Below, piece by piece: positions 27,244 through 35,934 of a stretch of 35,934 bases of DNA. Below the pieces are notes generated by a model. That model had not been told where the DNA came from. It made no database searches and worked only from the letters and a program-made list of their open reading frames with translations. The DNA is from Blastocatellia bacterium. GTDB taxonomy: Bacteria; Acidobacteriota; Blastocatellia; RBC074. Numbering within the stretch: the stretch's first letter is position 1; each line of letters opens with the position of its first letter. A program made the translations under genes and the position numbers. Where the stretch lies: positions 1 through 35,934 of the forward strand of contig JAEUQN010000063.1 of NCBI GenBank assembly GCA_016789725.1. Direction: 5' to 3'.

Positions 27244-28632
27244 TTACGCGCCCGTCAATCCGCGTTTGATAAATTGTCCCGCGCCCGCTTGCCCTTTCCA
27301 TTCGCCATTCTCAACAATCACATTACCGCGCGACAATACGACTTCGGTCACGCCTGTCACCGTCCAACCTTCATACGCGCTGTAATCCACGCGCATGTGG
27401 TGCGTCGTGGCACTGATCGTTTGTTCACGATTTGGATCAAAGATCACGATGTCAGCATCAGAACCAACCGCAATCGTTCCTTTCTTCGGAAACAAACCGA
27501 AAATCTTCGCCGCCGCCGTCGAAGTCAATTCGACGAAACGGTTCAGATTGATGCGGCCTTGTGCGACGCCGTGGTGATAAATCAGGCTCATGCGGTGTTC
27601 GACGCCAGGGCCGCCGTTCGGGATTTTGCTGAAGTCGTCGCGGCCTAATTCTTTCTGCTCTTTCATGCAAAACGGGCAATGATCGGTGGAGATGACTTGC
27701 AGGTCGTCGCTGCGCAATCCTTTCCAAAGCTTCTCTTGGTTTTCGATACCCCGCAGCGGTGGCGTCATCACGTATTTCGCGCCTTCAAAATCGGGCCGTT
27801 CGTAATAGCTGTAATCCAGCAGCAAATACTGCGGACAGGTTTCAGCATACGCGCGCAAGCCGAGATCACGCGCATTCTGTACTTCTTTCAGCGCGTCGTA
27901 GCAACTCAAATGCACGATGTATACGGGCGAATTCGCCATCTCTGCCAGCGCTATCGCACGATGCACGCCTTCGGCTTCGGCGCGGGTCGGGCGCGTGAGC
28001 GCGTGATATTTCGGTGCTGTGTGACCTTGCGCCAACGCACGTTTCACCAGCACATCAATCACAACGCCGTTTTCCGCGTGCATACAAATCAAGCCGCCGT
28101 TTTCGCCCGCCGTAGACATCGCTTTGAAGATCGTGCCGTCGTCCACCAGAAACACACCGGGATAGGCCATGAACAACTTGAAGCTCGACACCCCCTGATC
28201 TATCAGCGACTTCAATTCCGGCAAGCGTTCATCGGGCAAATCCGTGCAGATCAAATGAAAGCCATAATCCGTCGTCGCCTTGCCTTCGGCTTTTTGAAAC
28301 CAGACATCCAATGCTTCATTCAACGCTTGCCCTTTGTACTGCACGGCGAAATCAATAATGCTTGTCGTACCGCCAAACGCCGCCGCGCGCGTGCCCGTCT
28401 CGAAGTCATCAGACGAAGATGTGCCGCCAAACGGCAAATCCATATGCGTGTGCGGATCAATGCCGCCGGGGATGACCAGCTTGTTCGTCGCATCAATCGT
28501 GCGGTCAATGTTGCTGACGACAGAGGCGAGGTCTTTGCCGATCATTGCGATGGTTTCGCCATCAATCAAAATGTCGGCAACGTACGAATCTACTGCCGTG
28601 ACGATATGGCCGTTTGTAATCAGGGTTTTCAT
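27244..28632 (-). CDS. hydA: Dihydropyrimidinase / D-hydantoinase
   Basis: The protein has 462 residues from the ATG at 28632 (GGGAG 9 bases upstream; earlier in-frame codons translate spacer). It hydrolyses 5,6-dihydrouracil or dihydrothymine to N-carbamoyl-beta-amino acids in the cytoplasm. The binuclear metal site is complete: H61 and H63 in PGGIDPHTHMDLPFGG, carboxylated K152 in SSFKLFMAYPG, H185 in MHAENG, H241 in YIVHLS and Asp in ISTDHCPF. GGPGVEHRM and SDADIVIFDP are also typical. It is the third gene of the unit mmsA, aminotransferase, hydA, which fits reductive pyrimidine catabolism. The next enzyme, beta-ureidopropionase, is not nearby. Its SD lies just after hairpin site B, so folding of that RNA could affect its translation. 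Confidence 0.95.
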   Translation of the reverse strand: MKTLITNGHIVTAVDSYVADILIDGETIAMIGKDLASVVSNIDRTIDATNKLVIPGGIDPHTHMDLPFGGTSSSDDFETGTRAAAFGGTTSIIDFAVQYKGQALNEALDVWFQKAEGKATTDYGFHLICTDLPDERLPELKSLIDQGVSSFKLFMAYPGVFLVDDGTIFKAMSTAGENGGLICMHAENGVVIDVLVKRALAQGHTAPKYHALTRPTRAEAEGVHRAIALAEMANSPVYIVHLSCYDALKEVQNARDLGLRAYAETCPQYLLLDYSYYERPDFEGAKYVMTPPLRGIENQEKLWKGLRSDDLQVISTDHCPFCMKEQKELGRDDFSKIPNGGPGVEHRMSLIYHHGVAQGRINLNRFVELTSTAAAKIFGLFPKKGTIAVGSDADIVIFDPNREQTISATTHHMRVDYSAYEGWTVTGVTEVVLSRGNVIVENGEWKGQAGAGQFIKRGLTGA

Positions 28633-28662
28633 GGCTTTTCTCCCAGAATGGCAGGAGAGAAA

Positions 28663-28757
28663 ACGGAACAAACGGAAATAACGGAAGAGACGGAAAGAGA
28701 CATCTCACAATCTGTTTTGTTCTTTTCCGTTTGTTCCGTTATTTCCGTTTGTTCTGT
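28663..28757. repeat. Intergenic hairpin with four 9-base units in each arm (site B)
   Basis: The left arm (28663-28698) is four exact 9-base steps: ACGGAACAA, ACGGAAATA, ACGGAAGAG, ACGGAAAGA. The right arm (28722-28757), read on the minus strand from outside in, is ACAGAACAA, ACGGAAATA, ACGGAACAA, ACGGAAAAG. Both arms are exactly 36 bases, with a 23-base loop, and the outer two units pair almost perfectly. It fills the space between the aminotransferase stop and the hydA SD. The unit is the same family as site A, 18 kb away. Confidence 0.9.
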
Positions 28758-28787
28758 CATCTCTTTGGTCTTCGTGATTAGGCGATC

Positions 28788-30092
28788 TTACAAAGTGGCA
28801 AGGGACTCATCCAACGCCGTCACCAATTCATCTACATTATCCTTCGACATAATCAGTGGCGGCCCAATGCGGATGCAGTTGCCATACAAGCCGCCTTTGC
28901 CGATCAGCACGCCGCGCTTCTTGGTTTCCTCAAAGACGTACAACACGGCTTGTGGATTCGGCTCTTTTGTTTTGCGATCTTTCACAAATTCCAGCGCCTG
29001 CATCAATCCCATCCCGCGCACATCGCCGATCACGTCATATTTTTCCTGCAATCCCATCAAACCGACCCGCAAATGATCGCCGACGACTTTCGCATTGTGG
29101 ACGAGGTTTTCGGTTTCGATGACTTCAATCGTAGCCGACGCCGCGCGCATTGTGACGGGATTGCCGCCGAAGGTGGAGAACGTCAGCGTGCCGACTTTGT
29201 TGGCGACTTCGGGCGTCGCAATCGTCCAGCCAATCGGCGAGCCGTTTGCCATCCCTTTCGCTGACGTGATGATGTCAGGTTCGACGTTCCAATGTTCGAT
29301 GCCAAACCATTTGTCGCCCGTGCGGCCCCAGCCGGTTTGCACTTCGTCGGCGATAAAGACGCCGCCGTATTGGCGCACGATGGCGACGGCTTCCTGGAAG
29401 TATTCTTTCGGCGGTGTGATGTAACCACCGACGCCTAAAATCGGCTCGGCCATAAAGCCCGCGATGTTGCGCGAGGTCGAAGTTTCGATCAGTTCCTTCA
29501 TATCTTTCGCGCAGGCCAGATCGCATTCGGGATAGGTGAGCTTGAACGGGCAACGATAGCAGTACGGCGCAGGCGCGTGGTAATAGCCAGGCACCTGCGT
29601 CGGCAAGAGCTTCCAACTGGCGTGACCTCCGGCAGATTGCGCGGCAGCACTGCGACCGCTGTAACTGTGACGCAGGGTAATGATCTCGTGACGTCCGGTG
29701 TACAGCTTCGCCGCCATCGTTGCGGTTTCGTCGGCTTCGGTGCCGCTGTTCGTGAAGAAGCTTTTTTCTAACTTGCCGGGCGAAATTTCCGCCAACTTTT
29801 GCGCCAAGTCAGATTGCGGTTTGTTCGCATACAGGGTTGAGGTATGCGCGATTTTTTTGACTTGATCCACGATGGCGTCAACGACAGTCGGGTTCGCGTG
29901 ACCGACGCTGGTGGTCAGCACGCCGCCGAAGCAATCGAGATATTTGTTGCCCGCGTCGTCCCACACGTGCATCCCTTCGCCGCGTTCAAGCGCGAGTGGT
30001 TCCTGGTAATACATCGTGACGGCAGGGAAGAGGTAATCTTTGTGTTTGTTAACAGTGTCAGATTGCAAAATAGGGAGTTCAGTGTTGCTCAT
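28788..30092 (-). CDS. Class III PLP aminotransferase (AGXT2-like, omega-amino acid type)
   Basis: The protein has 434 residues from the ATG at 30092 (GAGG 6 bases upstream; earlier codons translate the hairpin). Fold type I class III landmarks are FFTNSGTEADETA, SYSGRS, FIADEVQTGWGRTG and the Schiff-base lysine K279 in ITSAKGMANG. FSTFGGNPV and RGMGLMQALEFV follow. It carries four cysteines (178, 181, 190, 194: CYRC...C...C) in a short insert. Between hydA and a methylmalonate-semialdehyde dehydrogenase it most likely moves the amino group of beta-alanine or 3-aminoisobutyrate to pyruvate or glyoxylate, giving the (methyl)malonate semialdehyde that MmsA uses. GABA or alanine:glyoxylate activity is the alternative. 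Cytoplasmic. Confidence 0.92.
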   Translation of the reverse strand: MSNTELPILQSDTVNKHKDYLFPAVTMYYQEPLALERGEGMHVWDDAGNKYLDCFGGVLTTSVGHANPTVVDAIVDQVKKIAHTSTLYANKPQSDLAQKLAEISPGKLEKSFFTNSGTEADETATMAAKLYTGRHEIITLRHSYSGRSAAAQSAGGHASWKLLPTQVPGYYHAPAPYCYRCPFKLTYPECDLACAKDMKELIETSTSRNIAGFMAEPILGVGGYITPPKEYFQEAVAIVRQYGGVFIADEVQTGWGRTGDKWFGIEHWNVEPDIITSAKGMANGSPIGWTIATPEVANKVGTLTFSTFGGNPVTMRAASATIEVIETENLVHNAKVVGDHLRVGLMGLQEKYDVIGDVRGMGLMQALEFVKDRKTKEPNPQAVLYVFEETKKRGVLIGKGGLYGNCIRIGPPLIMSKDNVDELVTALDESLATL

Positions 30093-30104
30093 GGAAATCC
30101 TCAG

Positions 30105-30231
30105 AGAAATCAAAAGGCAAATATCAAAAGGCAAATGGCAAAAGGTCGGCACTTTATTTTTCTATAAAAGTGGCGCAGCCTTCCGAAGTAATTTTTGCCT
30201 TTTGATATTTGCCTTTTGCCATTTGATTTGT
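30105..30231. repeat. Intergenic hairpin with heptameric AAAAGGC/AAATATC arms (site C)
   Basis: The left arm runs in 7-base steps: AGAAATC, AAAAGGC, AAATATC, AAAAGGC, AAATGGC, AAAAGGT (30105-30146). The right arm on the minus strand has the same set: AAATGGC, AAAAGGC, AAATATC, AAAAGGC (30197-30224). A 24-bp perfect duplex forms between 30112-30135 and 30194-30217. It begins one base after the mmsA stop and ends 2-6 bases before the aminotransferase SD, so it occupies essentially the whole intercistronic space. Confidence 0.88.
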
Positions 30232-30232
30232 T

Positions 30233-31711
<1,479 letters not shown>

Positions 31712-31944
31712 TGTTGGCCTCCTGAAAATAATGCGGGGGAATTCGATTGATTCTCGTTGCTCTTTCGGTACGGCAGGCATCATAAAGCACTACACGTAGG
31801 AGGGAAAGCAGAAAGCTTTGCTGTCATCAGGTTCAATCAATGCCGCTTTTTCTTTTGGCCGAATTGCTCTATGATGCGCTCTCAGCTTAACGGTATTACA
31901 AATCACAACCAATCGAGATTTACCCTTAGCCCCGGAGGTAATCC

Positions 31945-33495
31945 TTGCTTTTCAAAACGCTCAGCGCAGCCGTGTATGGCATTGATGCCGAATTAGTCGA
32001 AGTGGAAGTTAACCTCACGCCACGTTCCGGTGATGCGATGAATCCCGAACCGCAAATCACCGTCGTTGGTTTGCCCGATTTAGCCGTCCGTGAAAGCCGC
32101 GAACGCATTCGCGCGGCGATTGCCAACAGCGGCATTTTCTTTCCTGTCTATCGCATCACGATCAACCTTGCACCCGCCGATGTGAAGAAAGAAGGCTCGG
32201 CGTTTGATTTGCCCATCGCGGTTGGCATTCTCGGCGCAAATGCCGAAATTCGCCGCGAAGATTTAAGCGATACTTTACTGGTTGGCGAACTCGCGTTGGA
32301 TGGTCGCATTCGCGCGATTCGTGGTGCGTTGCCCATTGCCGTTGCCGCGCGGCGCAATAACTTCAAGCGATTGTTATTGCCCGTCGAAAATGCCAGCGAA
32401 GCCGCCGTCGTCACCGGCCTGGATGTCTATCCCGTCAGCGATTTGCGCGAAGTGATTGATTTACTGAACGCCGATGAAATGCCGCCGCCGCTGGTGGTGG
32501 ACACTGGCGCAATGCTGAACGAAGCCGAAAATTATCCGGTGGATTTCCGCGAAGTGCGCGGGCAATTCAACGCCAAGCGCGCGATTGAAATTGCGACTGC
32601 CGGAGGTCACAACATTTTAATGATTGGCCCACCTGGCTCTGGCAAAACCATGCTGGCCAAACGCATCCCAACGATCCTGCCGCCCATCACGTTTGAGGAA
32701 GCGTTAGAGACAACAAAGATTCACAGCGTCGCCGGGCTGTCCGGCACGCAAGGCTTAGTCCAACATCGCCCGTTCCGTTCGCCGCATCACACGATTTCCG
32801 ACGCCGGATTGATTGGTGGCGGCGCGATTCCGCGACCGGGTGAAGTGTCGCTCGCACACAATGGCTTACTGTTTTTGGATGAGTTGCCGGAGTTTGAGCG
32901 GAACGTCTTGGAAGTGTTGCGGCAACCGCTCGAAGATCACAAAGTCACGATCAGCCGCGCCGCGATGTCGCTGACATTTCCGTCAAGTTTCATGCTCATC
33001 GCTGCGATGAATCCGTGTCCGTGTGGTTTTTTCAATGATCCGACGCGTGAGTGCAAATGTTCGCCGCCGCAGATTCAACGCTATATCTCGAAAATCTCCG
33101 GCCCGCTGCTGGATCGCATTGATATTCACATTGATGTCCCGGCGGTGAAGGTGCGCGAGTTGTCGGAAAAAGAAGCGGCGGAAGGTTCCGCCGAAATTCG
33201 CGCGCGCGTCACCAACGCCCGAAAGATTCAGCAGGAACGCTACGCCGGAGAGCAGGTGTTTTCCAATTCGCAAATGACGCCGCGCCTGATTCGGCAGCAC
33301 TGTCAGCTTGATGCCGCAACCCAAACGATGCTGGAACGCGCGATCACGAAATACGGATTGTCAGCGCGTGCCTATGATCGGATTTTGAAAGTGAGCCGGA
33401 CGATTGCGGATTTGACGGGCGTAAAAAATGTGATGAGCGATCACATTGCGGAAGCCGTGAACTATCGCACGCTCGACCGCAATTATTGGCAATGA
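31945..33495 (+). CDS. comM: YifB/ComM family Mg-chelatase-like AAA+ ATPase
   Basis: The protein has 516 residues. The start is the TTG at 31945, with GGAGG 7 bases upstream; the family begins just there ([21 protein letters not shown], compare the usual MLAK..SAA..GID). Residues about 1-165 form the N-terminal Lon-like fold with [17 protein letters not shown] and [15 protein letters not shown]. The AAA+ core has Walker [31 protein letters not shown], Walker [11 protein letters not shown], and a cysteine-containing [12 protein letters not shown] loop. The C-terminal Mg-chelatase-type helical domain ends RTLDRNYW. The family is a hexameric helicase that promotes branch migration in natural transformation. 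No other competence gene is nearby. It is divergent from mmsA. Confidence 0.95.
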   Translation: MLFKTLSAAVYGIDAELVEVEVNLTPRSGDAMNPEPQITVVGLPDLAVRESRERIRAAIANSGIFFPVYRITINLAPADVKKEGSAFDLPIAVGILGANAEIRREDLSDTLLVGELALDGRIRAIRGALPIAVAARRNNFKRLLLPVENASEAAVVTGLDVYPVSDLREVIDLLNADEMPPPLVVDTGAMLNEAENYPVDFREVRGQFNAKRAIEIATAGGHNILMIGPPGSGKTMLAKRIPTILPPITFEEALETTKIHSVAGLSGTQGLVQHRPFRSPHHTISDAGLIGGGAIPRPGEVSLAHNGLLFLDELPEFERNVLEVLRQPLEDHKVTISRAAMSLTFPSSFMLIAAMNPCPCGFFNDPTRECKCSPPQIQRYISKISGPLLDRIDIHIDVPAVKVRELSEKEAAEGSAEIRARVTNARKIQQERYAGEQVFSNSQMTPRLIRQHCQLDAATQTMLERAITKYGLSARAYDRILKVSRTIADLTGVKNVMSDHIAEAVNYRTLDRNYWQ

Positions 33496-33627
33496 GGAAC
33501 GGTCTAGCAACGCAAACTCACACGCCGATCCGATGGAGAGAATTTCCGCGCCGATTACCAAACGCTTTCCGAAAGGCATCTTTCGCTCAACGAATTGTTA
33601 AGGTGGAACCACTATGACCAGAAGAAA

Positions 33628-34500
33628 CTAAAGTAACGAACCGCCTGGATTAAGATAGGCTGCAAAAAATTCCAGCGGCAGTCGGTTTGCTTTCGGGTCT
33701 GCAAACTTGCCATGACCGCCATGCTGAACTGTGTAAAAGGAAACGGGGACACCTGCCTGCCGCAATGCCGCAACGAGCAGTTCGCTTTGGTGGTGCGGTA
33801 CTAGCAAATCCAGGTCGCCATGCACAATCAGAAATGGTGAGGCATCCGCCGTCACATAGTGGATAGGGTTGGCACGTTGGGTCTGTTCGATATGTTCCTG
33901 GATAGGGCCGCCGATCAATTCGGATTCGGGCGAATCTGGACTGTCGTGCATGAGGGTGGATTCCGGCAATCGGTGAGCATCCATTTGCAAAAAATCGGTC
34001 GGGCCATAGAAATCCACTGCCACCTGTACGCGACTAGAGATATGTAGATGCTCACCCACGTCAAATTCTCGCGTTCCTCCGGTTACACCCAGTAAGGCCG
34101 CTAAGTGGCCGCCAGATGATGCCCCCCAGACACCGAACCTTGACGGATCAAGGCCGAAGGATTCGGCATTTGCGCGCAACCATCGCACCGCTGCTTTACA
34201 GTCTTCGATTTGTGCTGGAAACTTGGCGTGCTGGCTCAGTCGGTGGTTGATGCTTGCCAACGCATAGCTTTTCGCCAGTACCTCAAACGGAACCCCCCTC
34301 TCTTTTTCTGCGGTGCGCCACGCTCCGCCTGAAATCCAGATGATCAGTGGAAGTTTTGCCCCACCGGGAGGCAGGTACAAATCAAGTTTATGGCGCTCGT
34401 GCCCGCTTGGAACGTAACAAAGATTGCGGTACGTAACGACTCCGGCGGGGACGTCCGTTACTTGGGTTAGGGCTTGAGTAAAGAGGGAACTGCCTGGCAT
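33628..34500 (-). CDS. Alpha/beta hydrolase (BD-FAE/esterase-like)
   Basis: The protein has 290 residues. LDLYLPPGGAKLPLIIWISGGAW is the oxyanion-hole segment (SGGAW in place of HGGG/W). SINHRLSQHAKFPAQIEDCKAAVRWLRANAESFGLDPSRFGVWGASSGGHLAALLG carries the nucleophile Ser in GASSGG. The Asp is in IVHGDLDLLVPHHQSE and the His in QHGGHGKF. The family hydrolyses carbohydrate or small ester bonds (feruloyl/acetyl esterase-like). No signal peptide is evident, and the ATG at 34500 has no good SD, so the true start or a coupling to the upstream gamma-glutamyltransferase gene (32 bases away) is uncertain. Confidence 0.85.
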   Translation of the reverse strand: MPGSSLFTQALTQVTDVPAGVVTYRNLCYVPSGHERHKLDLYLPPGGAKLPLIIWISGGAWRTAEKERGVPFEVLAKSYALASINHRLSQHAKFPAQIEDCKAAVRWLRANAESFGLDPSRFGVWGASSGGHLAALLGVTGGTREFDVGEHLHISSRVQVAVDFYGPTDFLQMDAHRLPESTLMHDSPDSPESELIGGPIQEHIEQTQRANPIHYVTADASPFLIVHGDLDLLVPHHQSELLVAALRQAGVPVSFYTVQHGGHGKFADPKANRLPLEFFAAYLNPGGSLL

Positions 34501-34532
34501 TCGTCTAGCAAAAATTGCCTTGGTTGATTTGG

Positions 34533-35934
34533 TTAATACCCGACGGATCTGCCGTCCAGTCGAGGATCACTCGCTCCTAGTCGAACACCGGTTTTGTCTT
34601 CGATCTGGATACCTTCGGCGTCGCCCATGTAATGCGGGTTGTTACTGAACTGGTGCCCCATTTCCTGTAAACGTCGCAGGACATCAGGGGCCAGCCCCAA
34701 CGGCTCCCAGGTGATTCTGTCTGGCATCCATTGGTGATGAAGGCGCGGCGCATCAATCGCCTGCTGGATATTCATGTCGTAATCCACGATGTTCGTGATG
34801 ATCTGCATCACCGTATTGATAATCGTCGGCCCGCCGGGACTGCCGACCGCGAACCAGAGTTGCCCGTTTTTCAGCACGATGGTCGGTGTCATCGAAGAGA
34901 GCGGACGTTTGCGCGCTCCGACCGCGTTGGCTTCGCCCTGAATCAGACCGTAGGCATTGGGGGAGCCGGGCTTCGGCGCAAAATCGTCCATTTCGTTGTT
35001 GAGCAGAAAGCCCGCGCCTTCGACAGTGATCTTGCTGCCGTAACTTAGATTTATAGTAGTTGTGCAAGTAACGACGTTGCCCGCCCGATCCACTACGGTG
35101 TAATGCGTGGTTTGCGGGGACTCGTAGGGCAGTGGATTGCCGTGCCGGATTTCCTGCGATGTCGAAGCGCGATCCGGGCGAATCGTCGCGGCGAGTTTGG
35201 CCGTGTAATCCCGTGCAAGCAACCCTGTCACCGGCACTTTGATGAATGCTGGGTCAGCCGGAAAGTGTGCGCGGTCGGCAAAGGCGCGGCGCATGGCTTC
35301 GACCTTCAAGTGTGTGGAGGCGACGGAGCCGAAACCCATCTGTTTCAAGTTATACGATTCCAGCATGTGCAACATCTGGATCAGTGCGATGCCGCCGGAA
35401 GAAGGGGGCGGCATAGTGATGATTTCGTGGCCGCGATAACTGGCACGGAGCGGCGTGCGTTCGACGACTTGGTAATTCTTGAGGTCGTCCAGCGTGATCC
35501 ATTTCTGCCCGTTCATAGTGCGCTGCATACTGGCTTCGATCAGACGCGCCGTTTTGCCTTCGTAAAATTCCCGCCAGCCATTGCGCATTAACCGTGTCAG
35601 CGTCGCGGCGAGTTCGGGCTGCCGGAAGATTTCGCCTGTTTCATACAGTTGGCCATTGCGCAGAAAAATCCGCTTGGTTTCGGGATAGCGCGACAGTTCC
35701 TGCGCTTCTTCCTTCAGGCTCTGTTCAAGCTGATACCAGACGGGAAATCCATCAGCGGCCAGACGGCGTGCGGGTGCCACGACTTGCACCCATTTCATCG
35801 TGCCGTATTTTTCCAACGCATACGCCATCCCGGCGACGGAACCGGGGACGCCTGCCGCTTTGTGTCCGAAGAGAGAAGATTCGTTGATGTATTCGCCACG
35901 CTCGTCCAGATAAACGTTGCGATGGGCTGCGGCA
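34533..35934 (-). CDS. ggt: Gamma-glutamyltransferase (N-terminus beyond the right edge)
   Basis: The frame runs off the window; codons from 35933 inward continue the family sequence (AAHRNVYLDERGEYI, GHKAAGVPGSVAGM), so the ATG near 35828 is internal. The autoprocessing nucleophile Thr is in PQTTHYTVVDRAGNVV (the second Thr of the TTH), and TCTTTINLSYGS, LLNNEMDDF, RPLSSMTPTIV and GSPGGPTIINTV form the small-subunit active site. GGT cleaves the gamma-glutamyl bond of glutathione and related peptides, normally in the periplasm; the signal peptide, if any, is outside the window. It is followed by the alpha/beta hydrolase gene in the same direction. Confidence 0.95.
   Translation of the reverse strand, partial: AAAHRNVYLDERGEYINESSLFGHKAAGVPGSVAGMAYALEKYGTMKWVQVVAPARRLAADGFPVWYQLEQSLKEEAQELSRYPETKRIFLRNGQLYETGEIFRQPELAATLTRLMRNGWREFYEGKTARLIEASMQRTMNGQKWITLDDLKNYQVVERTPLRASYRGHEIITMPPPSSGGIALIQMLHMLESYNLKQMGFGSVASTHLKVEAMRRAFADRAHFPADPAFIKVPVTGLLARDYTAKLAATIRPDRASTSQEIRHGNPLPYESPQTTHYTVVDRAGNVVTCTTTINLSYGSKITVEGAGFLLNNEMDDFAPKPGSPNAYGLIQGEANAVGARKRPLSSMTPTIVLKNGQLWFAVGSPGGPTIINTVMQIITNIVDYDMNIQQAIDAPRLHHQWMPDRITWEPLGLAPDVLRRLQEMGHQFSNNPHYMGDAEGIQIEDKTGVRLGASDPRLDGRSVGY

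Noticed and set aside
27679..29076. Long plus-strand open frame (465 codons) opposite hydA and the aminotransferase gene
   Set aside because: It is antisense to two well-supported enzymes and gives His/Arg/Gln-rich protein with no domain; part of it only translates hairpin site B (TEQTEITEETER).
33533..33630. Short plus-strand frames after comM, including a 5-codon frame with an AAGGTGG SD
   Set aside because: Too short to judge, no leader-peptide logic and no downstream plus-strand gene.

Overview
The window looks like a chromosomal segment of an Acidobacteriota bacterium, probably Blastocatellia-like. The reasons are the first gene, which has SBBP-type beta-propeller repeats followed by a Solibacter-type (TIGR03437) C-terminal domain, the large set of secreted peptidases and amidohydrolases, a cobalamin-dependent ribonucleotide reductase, and many hairpin-forming microrepeats between genes. 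This is inference from gene content; no 16S or other phylogenetic marker is present. I see no CRISPR array, no prophage and no complete insertion sequence.

Layout. 1-2400 (+): a 5'-truncated SBBP/TIGR03437 protein whose homology stops abruptly near base 72, then two overlapping YdcF/DUF218 membrane proteins, the second lacking the family motifs. 2438-3500: a tRNA-Arg(CCG) with promoter and terminator, a frameshifted histidine phosphatase (-), and a 39-residue Lys/Ala/Pro repeat protein resembling the histone H1 tail (-), with its own SD and terminator. 3939-7380: a secreted M28/GCPII-like peptidase (+) convergent with a secreted PQQ-type beta-propeller protein (-). 7460-12679 (-): aconitase A downstream of class II ribonucleotide reductase. 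12780-18167: a radical SAM protein (+) facing an L,D-transpeptidase, a tandem universal stress protein and a P2-type cation ATPase (all -). 18323-25729 (+): DUF4350 and DUF2752 membrane proteins, a small membrane protein, an unknown membrane protein overlapping a YjjX-type NTP phosphatase, an N-acyl-D-amino-acid deacylase and an S46 dipeptidyl peptidase. 25780-31711 (-): a small secreted Sm-like protein, a Uma2 nuclease-fold protein, and a three-gene catabolic unit transcribed mmsA, class III aminotransferase, hydA. 31945-33495 (+): a ComM-type AAA ATPase. 33628 to the right edge (-): an alpha/beta hydrolase and a gamma-glutamyltransferase cut by the window end.

How the genes work together. 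Dihydropyrimidinase, an omega-amino acid:pyruvate-type aminotransferase and CoA-acylating (methyl)malonate-semialdehyde dehydrogenase are three of the steps that take dihydrouracil/dihydrothymine to acetyl-CoA/propionyl-CoA. Dihydropyrimidine dehydrogenase and beta-ureidopropionase are not in the window. The M28 and S46 peptidases, D-aminoacylase and gamma-glutamyltransferase suggest growth on peptides and cell-wall or glutathione-type amides.

The most interesting non-coding signal is a set of intergenic hairpins whose arms are built from short tandem units of 7 or 9 bases. They lie at 7404-7437, 10268-10355, 28663-28757 and 30105-30231, with a smaller one at 25739-25773. Four of the five lie between two co-directional genes, between the stop codon of one and the start of the next. 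The 9-base family occurs twice with recognisably the same unit. They may be a mobile or self-templating repeat class that doubles as intercistronic RNA structure.
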